Of a stretch of 44,353 nucleotides of DNA, positions 1 through 7,827 are shown in pieces (position 1 is the first letter of the stretch; every line of letters starts with the position of its first letter). This DNA comes from Pseudomonadota bacterium (GTDB taxonomy: Bacteria; Pseudomonadota; Gammaproteobacteria; Xanthomonadales; Xanthomonadaceae): the NCBI GenBank assembly GCA_963205415.1, contig CAUJJS010000024.1, positions 1-44,353 of the forward strand, written 5' to 3'. Below the pieces are notes generated by a model. It saw only the letters and a program-made list of their open reading frames with translations. It was not told the DNA's origin and did no database searches. The position numbers and the translations under genes were made by a program.

Positions 1-60
1 GAGGCGTTTGGTGCCAAATCCTGCGGTAGGCCCTGAGCCAACCGGAAGATGGGTCGCACC
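1..60 (+). promoter_or_regulatory. SAM-I (S-box) riboswitch, 3' half only, cut by the window edge
   Basis: This leader matches the 3' half of the SAM-I aptamer. The conserved core GGTGCCAAATCC lies at 10-21. It is followed by a P4 hairpin (CGGT 24-27 and GGC 29-31 pairing with GCC 37-39 and ACCG 41-44) and then the conserved GAAGAT at 45-50, after which the 3' strand of P1 should follow. The 5' half (P1 left strand, P2, most of P3) lies outside the window. SAM-I switches turn off methionine-synthesis genes when S-adenosylmethionine is plentiful, which fits metX-metB directly downstream. A small hairpin (GCCAG 63-67 / CTGGC 71-75) and a possible longer one (CTGCG 81-85 / CGCAG 102-106) lie between the aptamer and the gene. 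Neither has a T-tract, so control could act on translation. The match is by eye from the known consensus. Confidence 0.82.
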
Positions 61-143
61 GCGCCAGATTCTGGCTCGACCTGCGACATCGTCCTTCGGC
101 CCGCAGCCCTCGATGGGTTGTTGTGCAGAACCGGAGAACGACC

Positions 144-1184
144 ATGAGCTTCATTCACACCCCATCACCTGCCATCGAAGCCATCAGCCACGCTGATGTC
201 GAGATCGATTTCCTGCGCCCCAACGTGGTGGGCGCCGAGCGCGGCGTGCTGGATGTGACCATGGCCATGCGTCACGCCGGAATTCGTCGCGTGCGCATCA
301 GCTGGGAGTGGCAGGGCGCCACGCAGGGCGAGGTGCTGGTGGTGCAAGGCGGGATTTCCGCCAATCGCCACGTGGCTGCGAGCGAGCGTTTTGCCGAGCC
401 GGGCTGGTGGCAGGCGCAGTGTGGCGCCGGCAAGCCGATCAACACCCAACGCTATCGGGTTCTGGCCATCGACTGGCTCGGTGGCGACGGCAGCCTGGAT
501 TGCTGCATCGACCCGTCCGATCAGGCCGACGCGATTGCCGCCGTGCTCGATCATCTGGGCATCCCGCATGTGACGGCCTATCTCGGCGCCTCCTACGGTG
601 CGATGGTCGGCTTGCAGTTTGCCGCGCGTCACGGCGCCCGTTTGGGTCGTTTGGTGGCGATCAGCGGCGCACATCGTTCGCACCCGCAGGTCACGGCCTT
701 GCGTGTGATCCAGCGCCGCATCGTGGCTCTGGGCCGCAGCGAAGGCGGCATCCGCGAAGCCTTGGCTTTGGCACGCTCGCTGGCGGTGATCGGCTATCGC
801 AGCGATGTCGAATTCGAGCAGCGCTTCGATGCTGCACCCGAAGTCGGCCCGACCCACACCCGTTTTGCGGTCGAAGATTACTTCGACGCCATCGGCCCCA
901 AGTTCGTAGCGCGCTTCTCGCCTACCGCCTACTTGCGCCTGTCCGAATCCATCGATCTGCAAGACGTGAGCCCGGAAACCGTCAACGTGCCCACCGACAT
1001 CGTGGCCGTGGTCGAAGACCAGATCGTGCCCGAGGCCGATCTGCTCAGCCTCACCGAGCGCGTGGCGGGTGCAAGCCGTCTGCATCGGATTCACTCGGTC
1101 TATGGACATGATGCATTTCTCAAGGAAGAAGCCGCCATCGGCGCCATCCTCAACAAGGCACTGGAGCGGAGCTGTCGCGCATGA
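144..1184 (+). CDS. metX: Homoserine O-acyltransferase (MetX family; probably succinyl-specific)
   Basis: This cytoplasmic alpha/beta hydrolase-fold enzyme activates the hydroxyl of L-homoserine with an acyl group from acyl-CoA, the first committed step to methionine. The nucleophile elbow GASYGAM places the catalytic Ser at residue 150. The Asp lies in VEDQIVP (about 292) and the His in YGHDAF (about 322), completing the triad. I chose ATG 144 because GGAGAA at 133-138 is a well-placed ribosome binding site; a GTG at 123 would add seven residues. At 346 aa it is a typical short MetX. Pairing with a cystathionine gamma-synthase, which prefers O-succinylhomoserine, and the suspected Xanthomonadales origin favour succinyl-CoA over acetyl-CoA as donor; that is inference. 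It overlaps metB by four bases and sits behind a SAM-I riboswitch. Confidence 0.93.
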   Translation: MSFIHTPSPAIEAISHADVEIDFLRPNVVGAERGVLDVTMAMRHAGIRRVRISWEWQGATQGEVLVVQGGISANRHVAASERFAEPGWWQAQCGAGKPINTQRYRVLAIDWLGGDGSLDCCIDPSDQADAIAAVLDHLGIPHVTAYLGASYGAMVGLQFAARHGARLGRLVAISGAHRSHPQVTALRVIQRRIVALGRSEGGIREALALARSLAVIGYRSDVEFEQRFDAAPEVGPTHTRFAVEDYFDAIGPKFVARFSPTAYLRLSESIDLQDVSPETVNVPTDIVAVVEDQIVPEADLLSLTERVAGASRLHRIHSVYGHDAFLKEEAAIGAILNKALERSCRA

Positions 1185-2383
1185 GCATTCAAACAAACTC
1201 TCCACGACGCCCGGCTACGGCGGCAGTTCGCGCCGGCATTGATTCCGATCGCGCTCACGGGGCCGTGGTGCCGCCGATCGTGCTGTCGAGCAATTTCAGC
1301 TTCGACGGCTACGGCGGCAAGCGCCGTTACGACTACACCCGCAGCGGCAATCCGACCCGCGACCTCTTGGGCGATGCCTTGGCCGAACTGGAAGGCGGCG
1401 TGGGCGGCACCGTGGTGGCCACCGGCATGGCCGCCATCACCTTGATCCTGCAATTGCTGCAACCGGGCGATCGCTTGGTGGTGCCGCACGATTGTTACGG
1501 CGGCTCATGGCGTTTGTTCAATGCGCTGGCCAAGCGCGGCCATTTCATCCTCGACACCATCAACCTGACCGACCCACACGCGCTGGCCGATGCGCTGGCC
1601 AAGTCGCCGCGCATGGTCTGGATCGAAACCCCATCCAATCCCTTGCTGCGCATCACCGATATCCGTTTCGTGGCCGAAGCTGCGCATCGCGTGGGCGCCT
1701 TGGTGGTGGCCGACAACACCTTCCTGTCGCCAGCCCTGCAAACCCCGATCGCGCTCGGCGCCGACATCGTGCTGCACTCCACCACCAAGTACATCAACGG
1801 CCACAGCGACGTGGTCGGTGGCGCCGTGGTGGCCGCCGATGCTGGGCTGCACGAACAGTTGACCTGGTGGGCCAACGCGCTGGGCCTGACCGGTTCGCCG
1901 TTCGACAGCTTTCTCACCTTGCGCGGCCTGCGCACCCTCGATGCGCGCCTGCGTGTGCATCAGGAAAACGCCAGCGCCATCGCCGAGCTTCTGAACGATC
2001 ATCCGGCGGTCGCCGTCACCCATTTCCCCGGCCTGAGCAGTCATCCCGGCCATGCCTTGGCTGCGCGTCAACAACGCGGCTTCGGCGCCATGCTCAGCTT
2101 CGAATTGAACGGCGGCGAGAATTCAGCTCGCGCCTTCCTCGATGGCCTCGAACACTTCACCCTGGCCGAATCCTTGGGTGGTGTGGAAAGCCTCGTCGCC
2201 CATCCCGCCTCCATGACCCACGCCGCGATGAGCGCGGAAGCCCGCGCCACGGCTGGCATCAGCGATGGCCTGCTGCGCCTGTCGATCGGCATCGAGGCGC
2301 TGGAAGACTTGCAAGCCGACCTCATCAACGGACTGGAGCGCGTCGTGCGCGCCTGTCCCGAGCACATAGCCGCCACCGGCTGA
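1181..2383 (+). CDS. metB: Cystathionine gamma-synthase / O-succinylhomoserine (thiol)-lyase family PLP enzyme
   Basis: This is a Cys/Met-metabolism fold-type I PLP enzyme of 400 aa, the usual length. It exchanges the acyl group of the activated homoserine made by MetX for cysteine (giving cystathionine) or sulfide (giving homocysteine). The PLP lysine is in the motif HSTTKYINGHSDV at about residue 203. The phosphate-binding region around ATGMAAI and the conserved ETPSNP and ADNTF segments are all present. The ATG overlaps the metX stop codon (ATGA), so the two are translationally coupled and share the SAM-I leader. The family also contains sulfhydrylases and cystathionine gamma-lyases, and sequence alone cannot settle which sulfur donor is used. 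Confidence 0.92.
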   Translation: MSIQTNSPRRPATAAVRAGIDSDRAHGAVVPPIVLSSNFSFDGYGGKRRYDYTRSGNPTRDLLGDALAELEGGVGGTVVATGMAAITLILQLLQPGDRLVVPHDCYGGSWRLFNALAKRGHFILDTINLTDPHALADALAKSPRMVWIETPSNPLLRITDIRFVAEAAHRVGALVVADNTFLSPALQTPIALGADIVLHSTTKYINGHSDVVGGAVVAADAGLHEQLTWWANALGLTGSPFDSFLTLRGLRTLDARLRVHQENASAIAELLNDHPAVAVTHFPGLSSHPGHALAARQQRGFGAMLSFELNGGENSARAFLDGLEHFTLAESLGGVESLVAHPASMTHAAMSAEARATAGISDGLLRLSIGIEALEDLQADLINGLERVVRACPEHIAATG

Positions 2384-2392
2384 CCGTCCCCC

Positions 2393-2440
2393 GCGGGAGC
2401 CGGCGTACGCAGACCGTCCCCCTGCTGCGCCGGTTCCCGC
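2393..2440 (+). terminator. Long hairpin after metB, probable terminator
   Basis: The arms 2393-2407 and 2426-2440 pair over 15 bp, with two G-T wobbles and no unpaired base, around an 18-nt loop. The hairpin starts 10 bases after the metB stop. There is no T-tract. It lies between metB and an opposite-strand gene, so it may serve both directions. The 11-bp direct repeat GACCGTCCCCC occurs at 2382-2392 and 2412-2422, one copy running into the hairpin base and one inside the loop, which also resembles an intergenic REP-type element. A smaller hairpin TTGGCG-TCAG-CGCCAA lies at 2491-2506. Nothing else is recognised in 2384-2535. Confidence 0.6.
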
Positions 2441-2535
2441 ACCTTGATTGGGTGCGAGAACGCTGCCGCGTGATCGGAACTTGTTCGGCGTTGGCGTCAG
2501 CGCCAAGCGCACCTCACCCCATCGACAGCCGCGGC

Positions 2536-3051
2536 TCAATCGTCCTTGAGCGCATTGGGAAGGCGTGCCTCCAGCCAAGCACGTGCGTCCGAGGCATCAC
2601 GCTCGAACCAAGCCTGCGCCGAGCCCAAGCGAAAGGTATAGCCCCAGGTGTCCATGTCTGCCATCAAACGCATCCGACCCACGCCCGGCAAACGGTCGGC
2701 CAGCACGATCTGGAGGTAGCAGGTGGCGTCTTCCTCGGCGATGGAGTCGGTGGCATCGGTATGCACCTGCGCGCGCTTTTCCGGAGGCAGGACGATCAGG
2801 TGGCAAGCTTCATGCAAGGCCGAATGCAGTGGTGTATCGGCACGCACATACACCGTGCTGCCGATGATGCCAGCCTCCGATTCACCCCAATAACTGCCCG
2901 GAATGGGCATGCCCTCGGGCACCTGCAACAAGGCCAGATCAAACTCAGCCAGCAAGTTTTTCAGTGCATCAAAGCCCGCGTCGGCGACGCTCAGAACATC
3001 GGTCGAACTGGCAGCGGGCGTGGAAACGCACATGGCCTGGATCGTGCTCAC
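2536..3051 (-). CDS. Conserved protein with HEACH motif, metallopeptidase-like, function unknown
   Basis: I do not recognise a named family. The 171-aa protein has no signal peptide or membrane segment. It contains [13 protein letters not shown] around residues 78-90, an HExxH-type zinc-binding motif, followed about 25 residues later by [12 protein letters not shown], whose acidic residues could give a third ligand. This suggests a small metallopeptidase-like fold, but activity is unproven. The GTG start at 3051 overlaps the minE stop (GTGA), so it is the last gene of the GNAT-minC-minD-minE operon; an ATG at 3033 is an alternative start. Its place in the operon suggests a link to division-site control or simply cotranscription. 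Confidence 0.82.
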   Translation of the reverse strand: MSTIQAMCVSTPAASSTDVLSVADAGFDALKNLLAEFDLALLQVPEGMPIPGSYWGESEAGIIGSTVYVRADTPLHSALHEACHLIVLPPEKRAQVHTDATDSIAEEDATCYLQIVLADRLPGVGRMRLMADMDTWGYTFRLGSAQAWFERDASDARAWLEARLPNALKDD

Positions 3052-3326
3052 GCCGGATCGGAAGACCCGGCTGTGGCGTCAGCCTCGTTCAAGGAGACGG
3101 AAATGTCCAGCACGTCGTGCTCGCCGTCGCGCACCAGATCCACCTTGACCGCTTCCAGATCAACGCTGACGTACTTGCGAATCACTTCCAGCAGTTCACG
3201 CCGCAACAGCGGCAGATAGTCGGGGCCGCCACGGGCACTGCGCTCTTGCGACACGATGATGCGCAGGCGTTCCTTGGCGATGCTGGCCGTATCTTTCTTG
3301 GGTCGCAGAAAATCGAACAAGCCCAT
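3048..3326 (-). CDS. minE: Cell division topological specificity factor MinE
   Basis: MinE stimulates the ATPase of membrane-bound MinD and drives the pole-to-pole oscillation that keeps the MinCD inhibitor away from midcell. The 92-aa protein begins [11 protein letters not shown], the membrane-targeting N-terminus typical of MinE. The MinD-binding segment follows ([13 protein letters not shown]), then the C-terminal topological domain with [19 protein letters not shown] chose the ATG at 3326 because it gives the canonical MGLFDF start; the open frame extends further upstream into minD. It follows minD by four bases and overlaps the HEACH-protein gene by four. Confidence 0.96.
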   Translation of the reverse strand: MGLFDFLRPKKDTASIAKERLRIIVSQERSARGGPDYLPLLRRELLEVIRKYVSVDLEAVKVDLVRDGEHDVLDISVSLNEADATAGSSDPA

Positions 3327-3330
3327 CGTC

Positions 3331-4143
3331 TCAACCTCCGAACAGGCGGGTGAAAAAGCCTTTCTTTTCCACATCCGTGAATCGCAGCGGGCGGGTCTCG
3401 CCGAGCATGCGTGCCACCGTATCCTCATAGGCCTGGCCGGCGGCCGTATTCAAATCCAGAATCACCGGCTCACCCTTGTTGGACGCATTGAGCACATCGG
3501 GCGACTCAGGGATCACCCCAATCGCCTTGAGTCCCAATACCTCTTCCACATCGGCAATCGAGAGCATCTCGCCATTGGCCACGCGCTGCGGGCTGTAGCG
3601 GGTCAGCAACAGATGGGCGTTGACCTCGCCATCGCCTTGCTCGGCGCGGCGCGTCTTGCTGGCCAACAGGCCCAGAATGCGATCGGAATCGCGTACCGAG
3701 GACACTTCCGGATTGACCACCACGATGGCCTTGTCGGCAAAGTACATGGCCAGATGCGCACCCTTCTCGATGCCCGCAGGCGAATCGCACACGATGAAGT
3801 CGAAACCATCGTCTGCCAGCTCCTTGAGCACGCGCTCGACGCCCTCCTGAGTGAGCGCATCCTTGTCGCGCGTTTGCGAGGCCGCCAACACATAAAGGTT
3901 GTCGAAGCGCTTGTCCTTGATCAGGGCTTGCCGCAAGGTGGCATCGCCGTGGATGACGTTGACGAAGTCGTACACCACGCGCCGTTCACAGCCCATGATG
4001 AGATCGAGGTTGCGCAGGCCGACATCGAAGTCGATGACGACGGTCTTCTTGCCTGCACGAGCCAAGCCGCAGGCCAGGCTGGCGCTGGTGGTGGTCTTGC
4101 CGACGCCACCCTTGCCGGACGTAACGACGATGGTCTGGGTCAA
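3331..4143 (-). CDS. minD: Septum site-determining ATPase MinD
   Basis: MinD is a membrane-associated ParA/Mrp-type ATPase that recruits MinC to the membrane and is released by MinE. The deviant Walker A motif KGGVGKTT lies at residues 11-18, with both lysines of the family. The switch region ([14 protein letters not shown], about 38-51) and the Walker B-like [11 protein letters not shown] segment are also present. The C-terminus, GFFTRLFGG, is the amphipathic membrane-targeting helix. Length (270 aa) is standard. It lies 77 bases after minC and four before minE in the same operon. Confidence 0.97.
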   Translation of the reverse strand: MTQTIVVTSGKGGVGKTTTSASLACGLARAGKKTVVIDFDVGLRNLDLIMGCERRVVYDFVNVIHGDATLRQALIKDKRFDNLYVLAASQTRDKDALTQEGVERVLKELADDGFDFIVCDSPAGIEKGAHLAMYFADKAIVVVNPEVSSVRDSDRILGLLASKTRRAEQGDGEVNAHLLLTRYSPQRVANGEMLSIADVEEVLGLKAIGVIPESPDVLNASNKGEPVILDLNTAAGQAYEDTVARMLGETRPLRFTDVEKKGFFTRLFGG

Positions 4144-4220
4144 TTGAGGATCTCCGTGTTGGTTCAGCGCGGTGAGTAATACTGGGCAATGATCGAAATG
4201 CGGTGAAACGAGAGCAGGTC

Positions 4221-5009
4221 TCAGGTGATCTCGGCCAAATGCAGGCTGTTCTCGTGCAACCAGACTTGCACGGGCTTGCCTCGCAACTCGGAGGGAACTT
4301 CCTCGATCACCTTGTAGCGGCCGGCAATGGCCACCAATTCAGCGTGAAACTCGCGACAGAATATACGGGCTTTCTCATCGCCTTGGGCACCCGCGAGCGC
4401 GCGGCCGCGCAAGGGCCCGTAAACGTGCACGCTACCATCGGCGATGACCTCGGCGCCGGCACCGACGCTGGCGGCGACCACCAGATCACGTGCCTGCGCG
4501 TAGACCTGCTGACCCGAACGCACCGGCTGGGTATGCATCAAGGAAACCGTGGGTACGGCAGTGACTGCGGCCGACTTCGCCGGGGCCGGGGTCGGCGCTT
4601 GCGGCGCGGCTTCGACCACCGCCGGACGCTGGGCGCTGACGCGCGACGCATCCACTTCGCCCTCGTACTGGGCGCGGAACTTGGCCAGTAGCGGCAAGCC
4701 CAGTTCCACCGACAAGGCTTCGATCTCGCGGGTGCCATAGGCCAAGGCCACCGGCAACACACCCGCAGCCCGCAAGGCTTCCAGCAAGCTGCGTGCCGTC
4801 GCCACATCGGGCGTACGTGCAAGTCCACCAAAATCCACGATCACGGCCGCGCGATCGAACAGCTTGGGCGCGCGTTCGACCCGCTCGCGCATTTCAGCGC
4901 CGAGTTGCGCCACATCCAAGGTGCGCACGCGCAAATTGGCCACGCCAACCTGCCCGATCTTGAGTTCACCGGCTTGCTCGTAGTCCTGACCCGTCATCGT
5001 TCGGCTCAT
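4221..5009 (-). CDS. minC: Septum site-determining protein MinC
   Basis: MinC blocks FtsZ polymerisation away from midcell when carried to the membrane by MinD. The protein has the usual two domains. The N-terminal FtsZ-inhibitory domain covers about residues 10-115. An Ala/Pro-rich linker (about 125-150) follows, then a C-terminal beta-helix that binds MinD (about 160-262, with the conserved GAEVIADGSVHVYGPLRGRALAG stretch split across repeats). I start it at the ATG at 5009, which overlaps the stop of the acetyltransferase gene (ATGA), giving 262 aa. A longer in-frame extension exists but would run into the upstream gene. Confidence 0.95.
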   Translation of the reverse strand: MSRTMTGQDYEQAGELKIGQVGVANLRVRTLDVAQLGAEMRERVERAPKLFDRAAVIVDFGGLARTPDVATARSLLEALRAAGVLPVALAYGTREIEALSVELGLPLLAKFRAQYEGEVDASRVSAQRPAVVEAAPQAPTPAPAKSAAVTAVPTVSLMHTQPVRSGQQVYAQARDLVVAASVGAGAEVIADGSVHVYGPLRGRALAGAQGDEKARIFCREFHAELVAIAGRYKVIEEVPSELRGKPVQVWLHENSLHLAEIT

Positions 5010-5602
5010 GTTTGCGGGTCTGCGGCACATGCGGCGGGATTGCGCCCCGCCAGCCAAGGCTCGTCAGGCAAACCCGGGCCATCGATCCAGCGTTCTTTCA
5101 CCCAGGCAAAGCTGGGCAACTCCTTGACCAACATCGACACCCGCAAACCGGTTTCCTCCATCATCCGCTGGCCCACTTCCTGGAATCCGTAAGTGCCATG
5201 GAACAGCAGCACCGCATCGTTGCGCGGCTCCAGAAAAACCTCGCAGGCCAGCACCGGACGGCGCACTTCAGCAAAGCTGGTGACATCGGCGTAGAACACC
5301 CGCCCCAAACCACTACGACGCTGTTTGCGCGCCACCACCACCCGATCGATGTAGAGGAACGCCGGGTAGCGCTCCTTGAACCATCGGTAGTTGCTGCTGG
5401 CATAGCCACAGGTTTCGTCGAAGGCGATGAGAAAGCCCACCACCGCGCCCGCCACTTCGGCCACACGAAAATAGGCGGCATGCGAAAAAGCGAAGTGAAG
5501 TTGCTGCAGGTCCAGCGCAAGAATACCGGTACCGACGCTGTTATTGAGTTCCAGAACGGATTCCAGCTCGTGCTCGCGCACGTCGCGGATCAGGATCGAC
5601 AT
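5006..5602 (-). CDS. GNAT-family N-acetyltransferase upstream of minC
   Basis: This 198-aa cytoplasmic protein has the GNAT layout. The beta4 strand is YIDRVVVA, followed by the acetyl-CoA pyrophosphate loop KQRRSGLGR (about residues 93-101) and a later CEVFLEPRNDAVLLFH segment with the conserved Asn before helix 4. The substrate cannot be read from sequence. It is the first gene of the minus-strand operon and overlaps minC by four bases, so it is probably cotranscribed with the Min system. The operon promoter should lie in 5603-5744, which also faces the divergent fnr-like gene. Confidence 0.85.
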   Translation of the reverse strand: MSILIRDVREHELESVLELNNSVGTGILALDLQQLHFAFSHAAYFRVAEVAGAVVGFLIAFDETCGYASSNYRWFKERYPAFLYIDRVVVARKQRRSGLGRVFYADVTSFAEVRRPVLACEVFLEPRNDAVLLFHGTYGFQEVGQRMMEETGLRVSMLVKELPSFAWVKERWIDGPGLPDEPWLAGRNPAACAADPQT

Positions 5603-5744
5603 TCCACTCTCCGTAGGGTGTCACGCGGCCCACCAATGTTCCGTGGCCGCAGGCAATGGGGAATTATCGCACGGGCGCGTGGATTTTCCGCACCAGTCGA
5701 GTTCTGGCACGATATGCACTCGGCCATGCCTTGCAGACCGCGTC

Positions 5745-6512
5745 ATGACTCAATCCGTTGTATTCGATCTGGCCAAATTGCGTCGCAGTTGCACGCAATG
5801 CTCGCTGCAGACCCTGTGTTTGCCCGCCGGCATCGATCAACACGACTTGGCGCAATTGGACGCCATCGTCCACCGTCGGCGGCCCTTGGCGCGCGGCCAA
5901 CGCCTGTTCCGCATCGGGGCACCAATGGAGGCCCTGCACGTGGTGCACGATGGCGCCTTCAAGACCGTGGCGCTCAGCGATGAGGGCGGCGAGCAAATCG
6001 TCGGCTTTCATCTGGCCGGTGAATTGATGGGTCTGGATGCCCTCGGCGAAGGCCAGCACCGCTGTGAAGCCGAAGCCTTGGTGCCATCCATCGTCTGCGA
6101 AGTGCCACTGGATGCACTCGACGAAGTCTGCCGCGCCGTACCGGGCTTGCAAACCCAGTTGTTGCGGGTGATCGGCCGCAGCATTGGGCGCGATCAGGAC
6201 CATTTGGCCATGCTCGCTCGGCGTCAGTCGCAAGAGCGCATCGCGATGTTCCTGCACGGCCTGTCCGAACGCTATCGGCAGTTGGGGCGCTCGCCCATCG
6301 AGTTCAACTTGCCTATGAGCCGAGAAGACATAGCTCGTTACCTAGGCTTGGTGATCGAAACCGTCAGCCGCAGCTTCACCCGTTTGCAGGACGATGGCCT
6401 GATCAAGGTGCGCGGGCGGCAATTGCGCATCCTCGACCTGCCCGCACTTGAAACCCTCGCGCACGGCCCGAGCGATCCCGCACCCACGCCCGTGCGCAGC
6501 GGCGTGGCCTGA
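5745..6512 (+). CDS. fnr: FNR/ANR-type oxygen-sensing transcription regulator
   Basis: This CRP-superfamily regulator carries an oxygen-labile 4Fe-4S cluster. Cysteines at 16, 19 and 25 (CTQCSLQTLC), with a fourth at 118 (IVCEVP), keep exactly the spacing of E. coli FNR (20, 23, 29, 122). The cyclic-nucleotide-like beta-roll covers about 30-125, the dimer helix about 130-160, and the C-terminal helix-turn-helix SREDIARYLGLVIETVSRSF about 190-210. The recognition helix keeps E-xx-SR, the residues that read TTGAT half-sites. The ATG at 5745 gives 255 aa; the frame is open further upstream, but that would misplace the cysteine cluster. It probably activates ccoN2, whose promoter carries an FNR box (22331-22344). 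Its stop codon overlaps the pldA start. Confidence 0.92.
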   Translation: MTQSVVFDLAKLRRSCTQCSLQTLCLPAGIDQHDLAQLDAIVHRRRPLARGQRLFRIGAPMEALHVVHDGAFKTVALSDEGGEQIVGFHLAGELMGLDALGEGQHRCEAEALVPSIVCEVPLDALDEVCRAVPGLQTQLLRVIGRSIGRDQDHLAMLARRQSQERIAMFLHGLSERYRQLGRSPIEFNLPMSREDIARYLGLVIETVSRSFTRLQDDGLIKVRGRQLRILDLPALETLAHGPSDPAPTPVRSGVA

Positions 6513-7753
6513 TGACGCACTGGATGAATCGCGTTGCGGCCATTCTGAGCTTCGGCGTGTGGCTTGCGTCGAACCCGCTTGAGGCCGCAGAGCCCGAATC
6601 CTCACAGGGCGCCGAGCGCTGTGCCGTGATCAGCCACGACGTCGAACGCTTGGCCTGCTACGACCGATTCTTTCAACGCGGTGTTGCCAGCACCGAGGCC
6701 GCTGATGCGGCCGCGAACGCCGCCGCAAGCGCACTGGCCGAGCAAACGAGCGCCAGCGATGCCACCGTGCCGGACAACGCGCCGGCTGCCACGAGCGACA
6801 CACCGTCGCGCACACGTGGCCGTTTTCGCCAATGGCTGGATGCCCTCAGCGGTGAAACCGACCGTCGCCAGCGCGAGGGCGACAGCAGCGAACTGGTGCC
6901 GCTGGACGCCAACATCGCGGCCCTCGCCAATGCCGGCCGTGGCTCCCTGCTCGACCGACGCTGGGAACTGGCCAAGGATTCCAAGTTCGGCGTGTTCAAT
7001 CTGCGTGCCTACAAGCCGATCTATGCCCTGCCGGTCTTTTGGTCATCGCATACCAATCCGCTACCGCATTCGCCCAACCCCAGCAACAGCGTGCGCGAGT
7101 GGCAGAACCTGCAACCGATTGAAGGCAAGTTCCAACTGAGCTTCAAGACCAAGATTCTGGAGAACCTGTTCGGCGACAACGGCGACCTCTGGGGCGCCTA
7201 CACCCAGACTTCGCGCTGGCAGATGTACAACGGCGAAGAATCGCGCCCCTTCCGCGAAACCAACTACGAACCGGAAGTCATGCTGACGTTCCGCAACCGC
7301 TACCGCATCGGCGGCTGGAATGGGCGCTTGGCCGGCATCGGCATCAATCACCAATCCAATGGCAAAAGCGACCCCCAATCACGCAGTTGGAACCGCATCG
7401 TGGCGATGATTGGCCTGGACCGCGAAAACTGGGCACTGGTGATCCGCCCGTGGTGGCGCCTGCCGGAAGGCACACGCGAGGACAACAATCCCGACATCGA
7501 GGACTACATGGGTCGGGGCGAGGCCATGCTGGTCTGGCATCAAGGCGAACATGAGGTCTCCAGCATCGTTCGCCACTCCCTGCGCGGCGGAGATCGTTCC
7601 AAAGGCGCACTGCAAATGGACTGGGGCTTTCCGCTCGATGGCCCGCTGCGCGGCCACGTGCAGGTGTTCAGCGGCTACGGCGAAAGCCTGATCGACTACA
7701 ACCACAAAGCCACCTACGTCGGCTTCGGCATTTCCCTGACCGAGTGGTTCTGA
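6512..7753 (+). CDS. pldA: Outer-membrane phospholipase A (OMPLA, PldA family)
   Basis: PldA is an outer-membrane beta-barrel that hydrolyses phospholipids misplaced in the outer leaflet. The catalytic motif is intact: NHQSNGKSD with His 280 and Ser 282, and Asn 294 in SRSWNR, the same H-x-S plus Asn spacing as E. coli OMPLA. A signal peptide covers about residues 1-26. A roughly 130-residue N-terminal extension follows, with a CYDRFF segment and an Ala/Thr-rich stretch, before the barrel; this makes the protein longer (413 aa) than the enteric enzyme. The C-terminus ends in phenylalanine, as outer-membrane barrels do. The ATG shares one base with the fnr stop (TGATG), which implies translational coupling. 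Confidence 0.92.
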   Translation: MTHWMNRVAAILSFGVWLASNPLEAAEPESSQGAERCAVISHDVERLACYDRFFQRGVASTEAADAAANAAASALAEQTSASDATVPDNAPAATSDTPSRTRGRFRQWLDALSGETDRRQREGDSSELVPLDANIAALANAGRGSLLDRRWELAKDSKFGVFNLRAYKPIYALPVFWSSHTNPLPHSPNPSNSVREWQNLQPIEGKFQLSFKTKILENLFGDNGDLWGAYTQTSRWQMYNGEESRPFRETNYEPEVMLTFRNRYRIGGWNGRLAGIGINHQSNGKSDPQSRSWNRIVAMIGLDRENWALVIRPWWRLPEGTREDNNPDIEDYMGRGEAMLVWHQGEHEVSSIVRHSLRGGDRSKGALQMDWGFPLDGPLRGHVQVFSGYGESLIDYNHKATYVGFGISLTEWF

Positions 7754-7767
7754 GTCCAGTCCGGTCG

Positions 7768-7783
7768 TGTCCGGTTTTCACGC
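7768..7783 (+). promoter_or_regulatory. Leader motif TGTCCGG-TTTT-CACGC shared with the gene at 11892
   Basis: The sequence TGTCCGGTTTTCACGC ends exactly 45 bases before the first base of the ATG at 7828. A near-identical motif with two extra T residues ends exactly 45 bases before the ATG at 11892. Both genes encode secreted proteins and flank the sigma-kinase pair at 8813-11805. The motif may be a promoter element or a regulator site; no -35/-10 pair is convincing, although CGTTAT lies at 7791-7796. Confidence 0.45.
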
Positions 7784-7827
7784 CAACTACCGTTATACCG
7801 GCTGTCCCGAACCGACTGGAAATCCAC

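Noticed and set aside
8-196. Short ORF over the riboswitch
   Set aside because: It overlaps the SAM-I aptamer and the metX start and has no ribosome binding site or recognisable sequence.
1492-3219. Long plus-strand open frame of 575 codons
   Set aside because: It runs out of frame through metB and antisense to the min operon, has Arg/Pro-rich nonsense composition, and resembles no family; a shadow of GC-rich genes.
5705-5718. TGGCACG...GCAC upstream of fnr as a sigma-54 promoter
   Set aside because: The GG to GC spacing is two bases too short for sigma-54.
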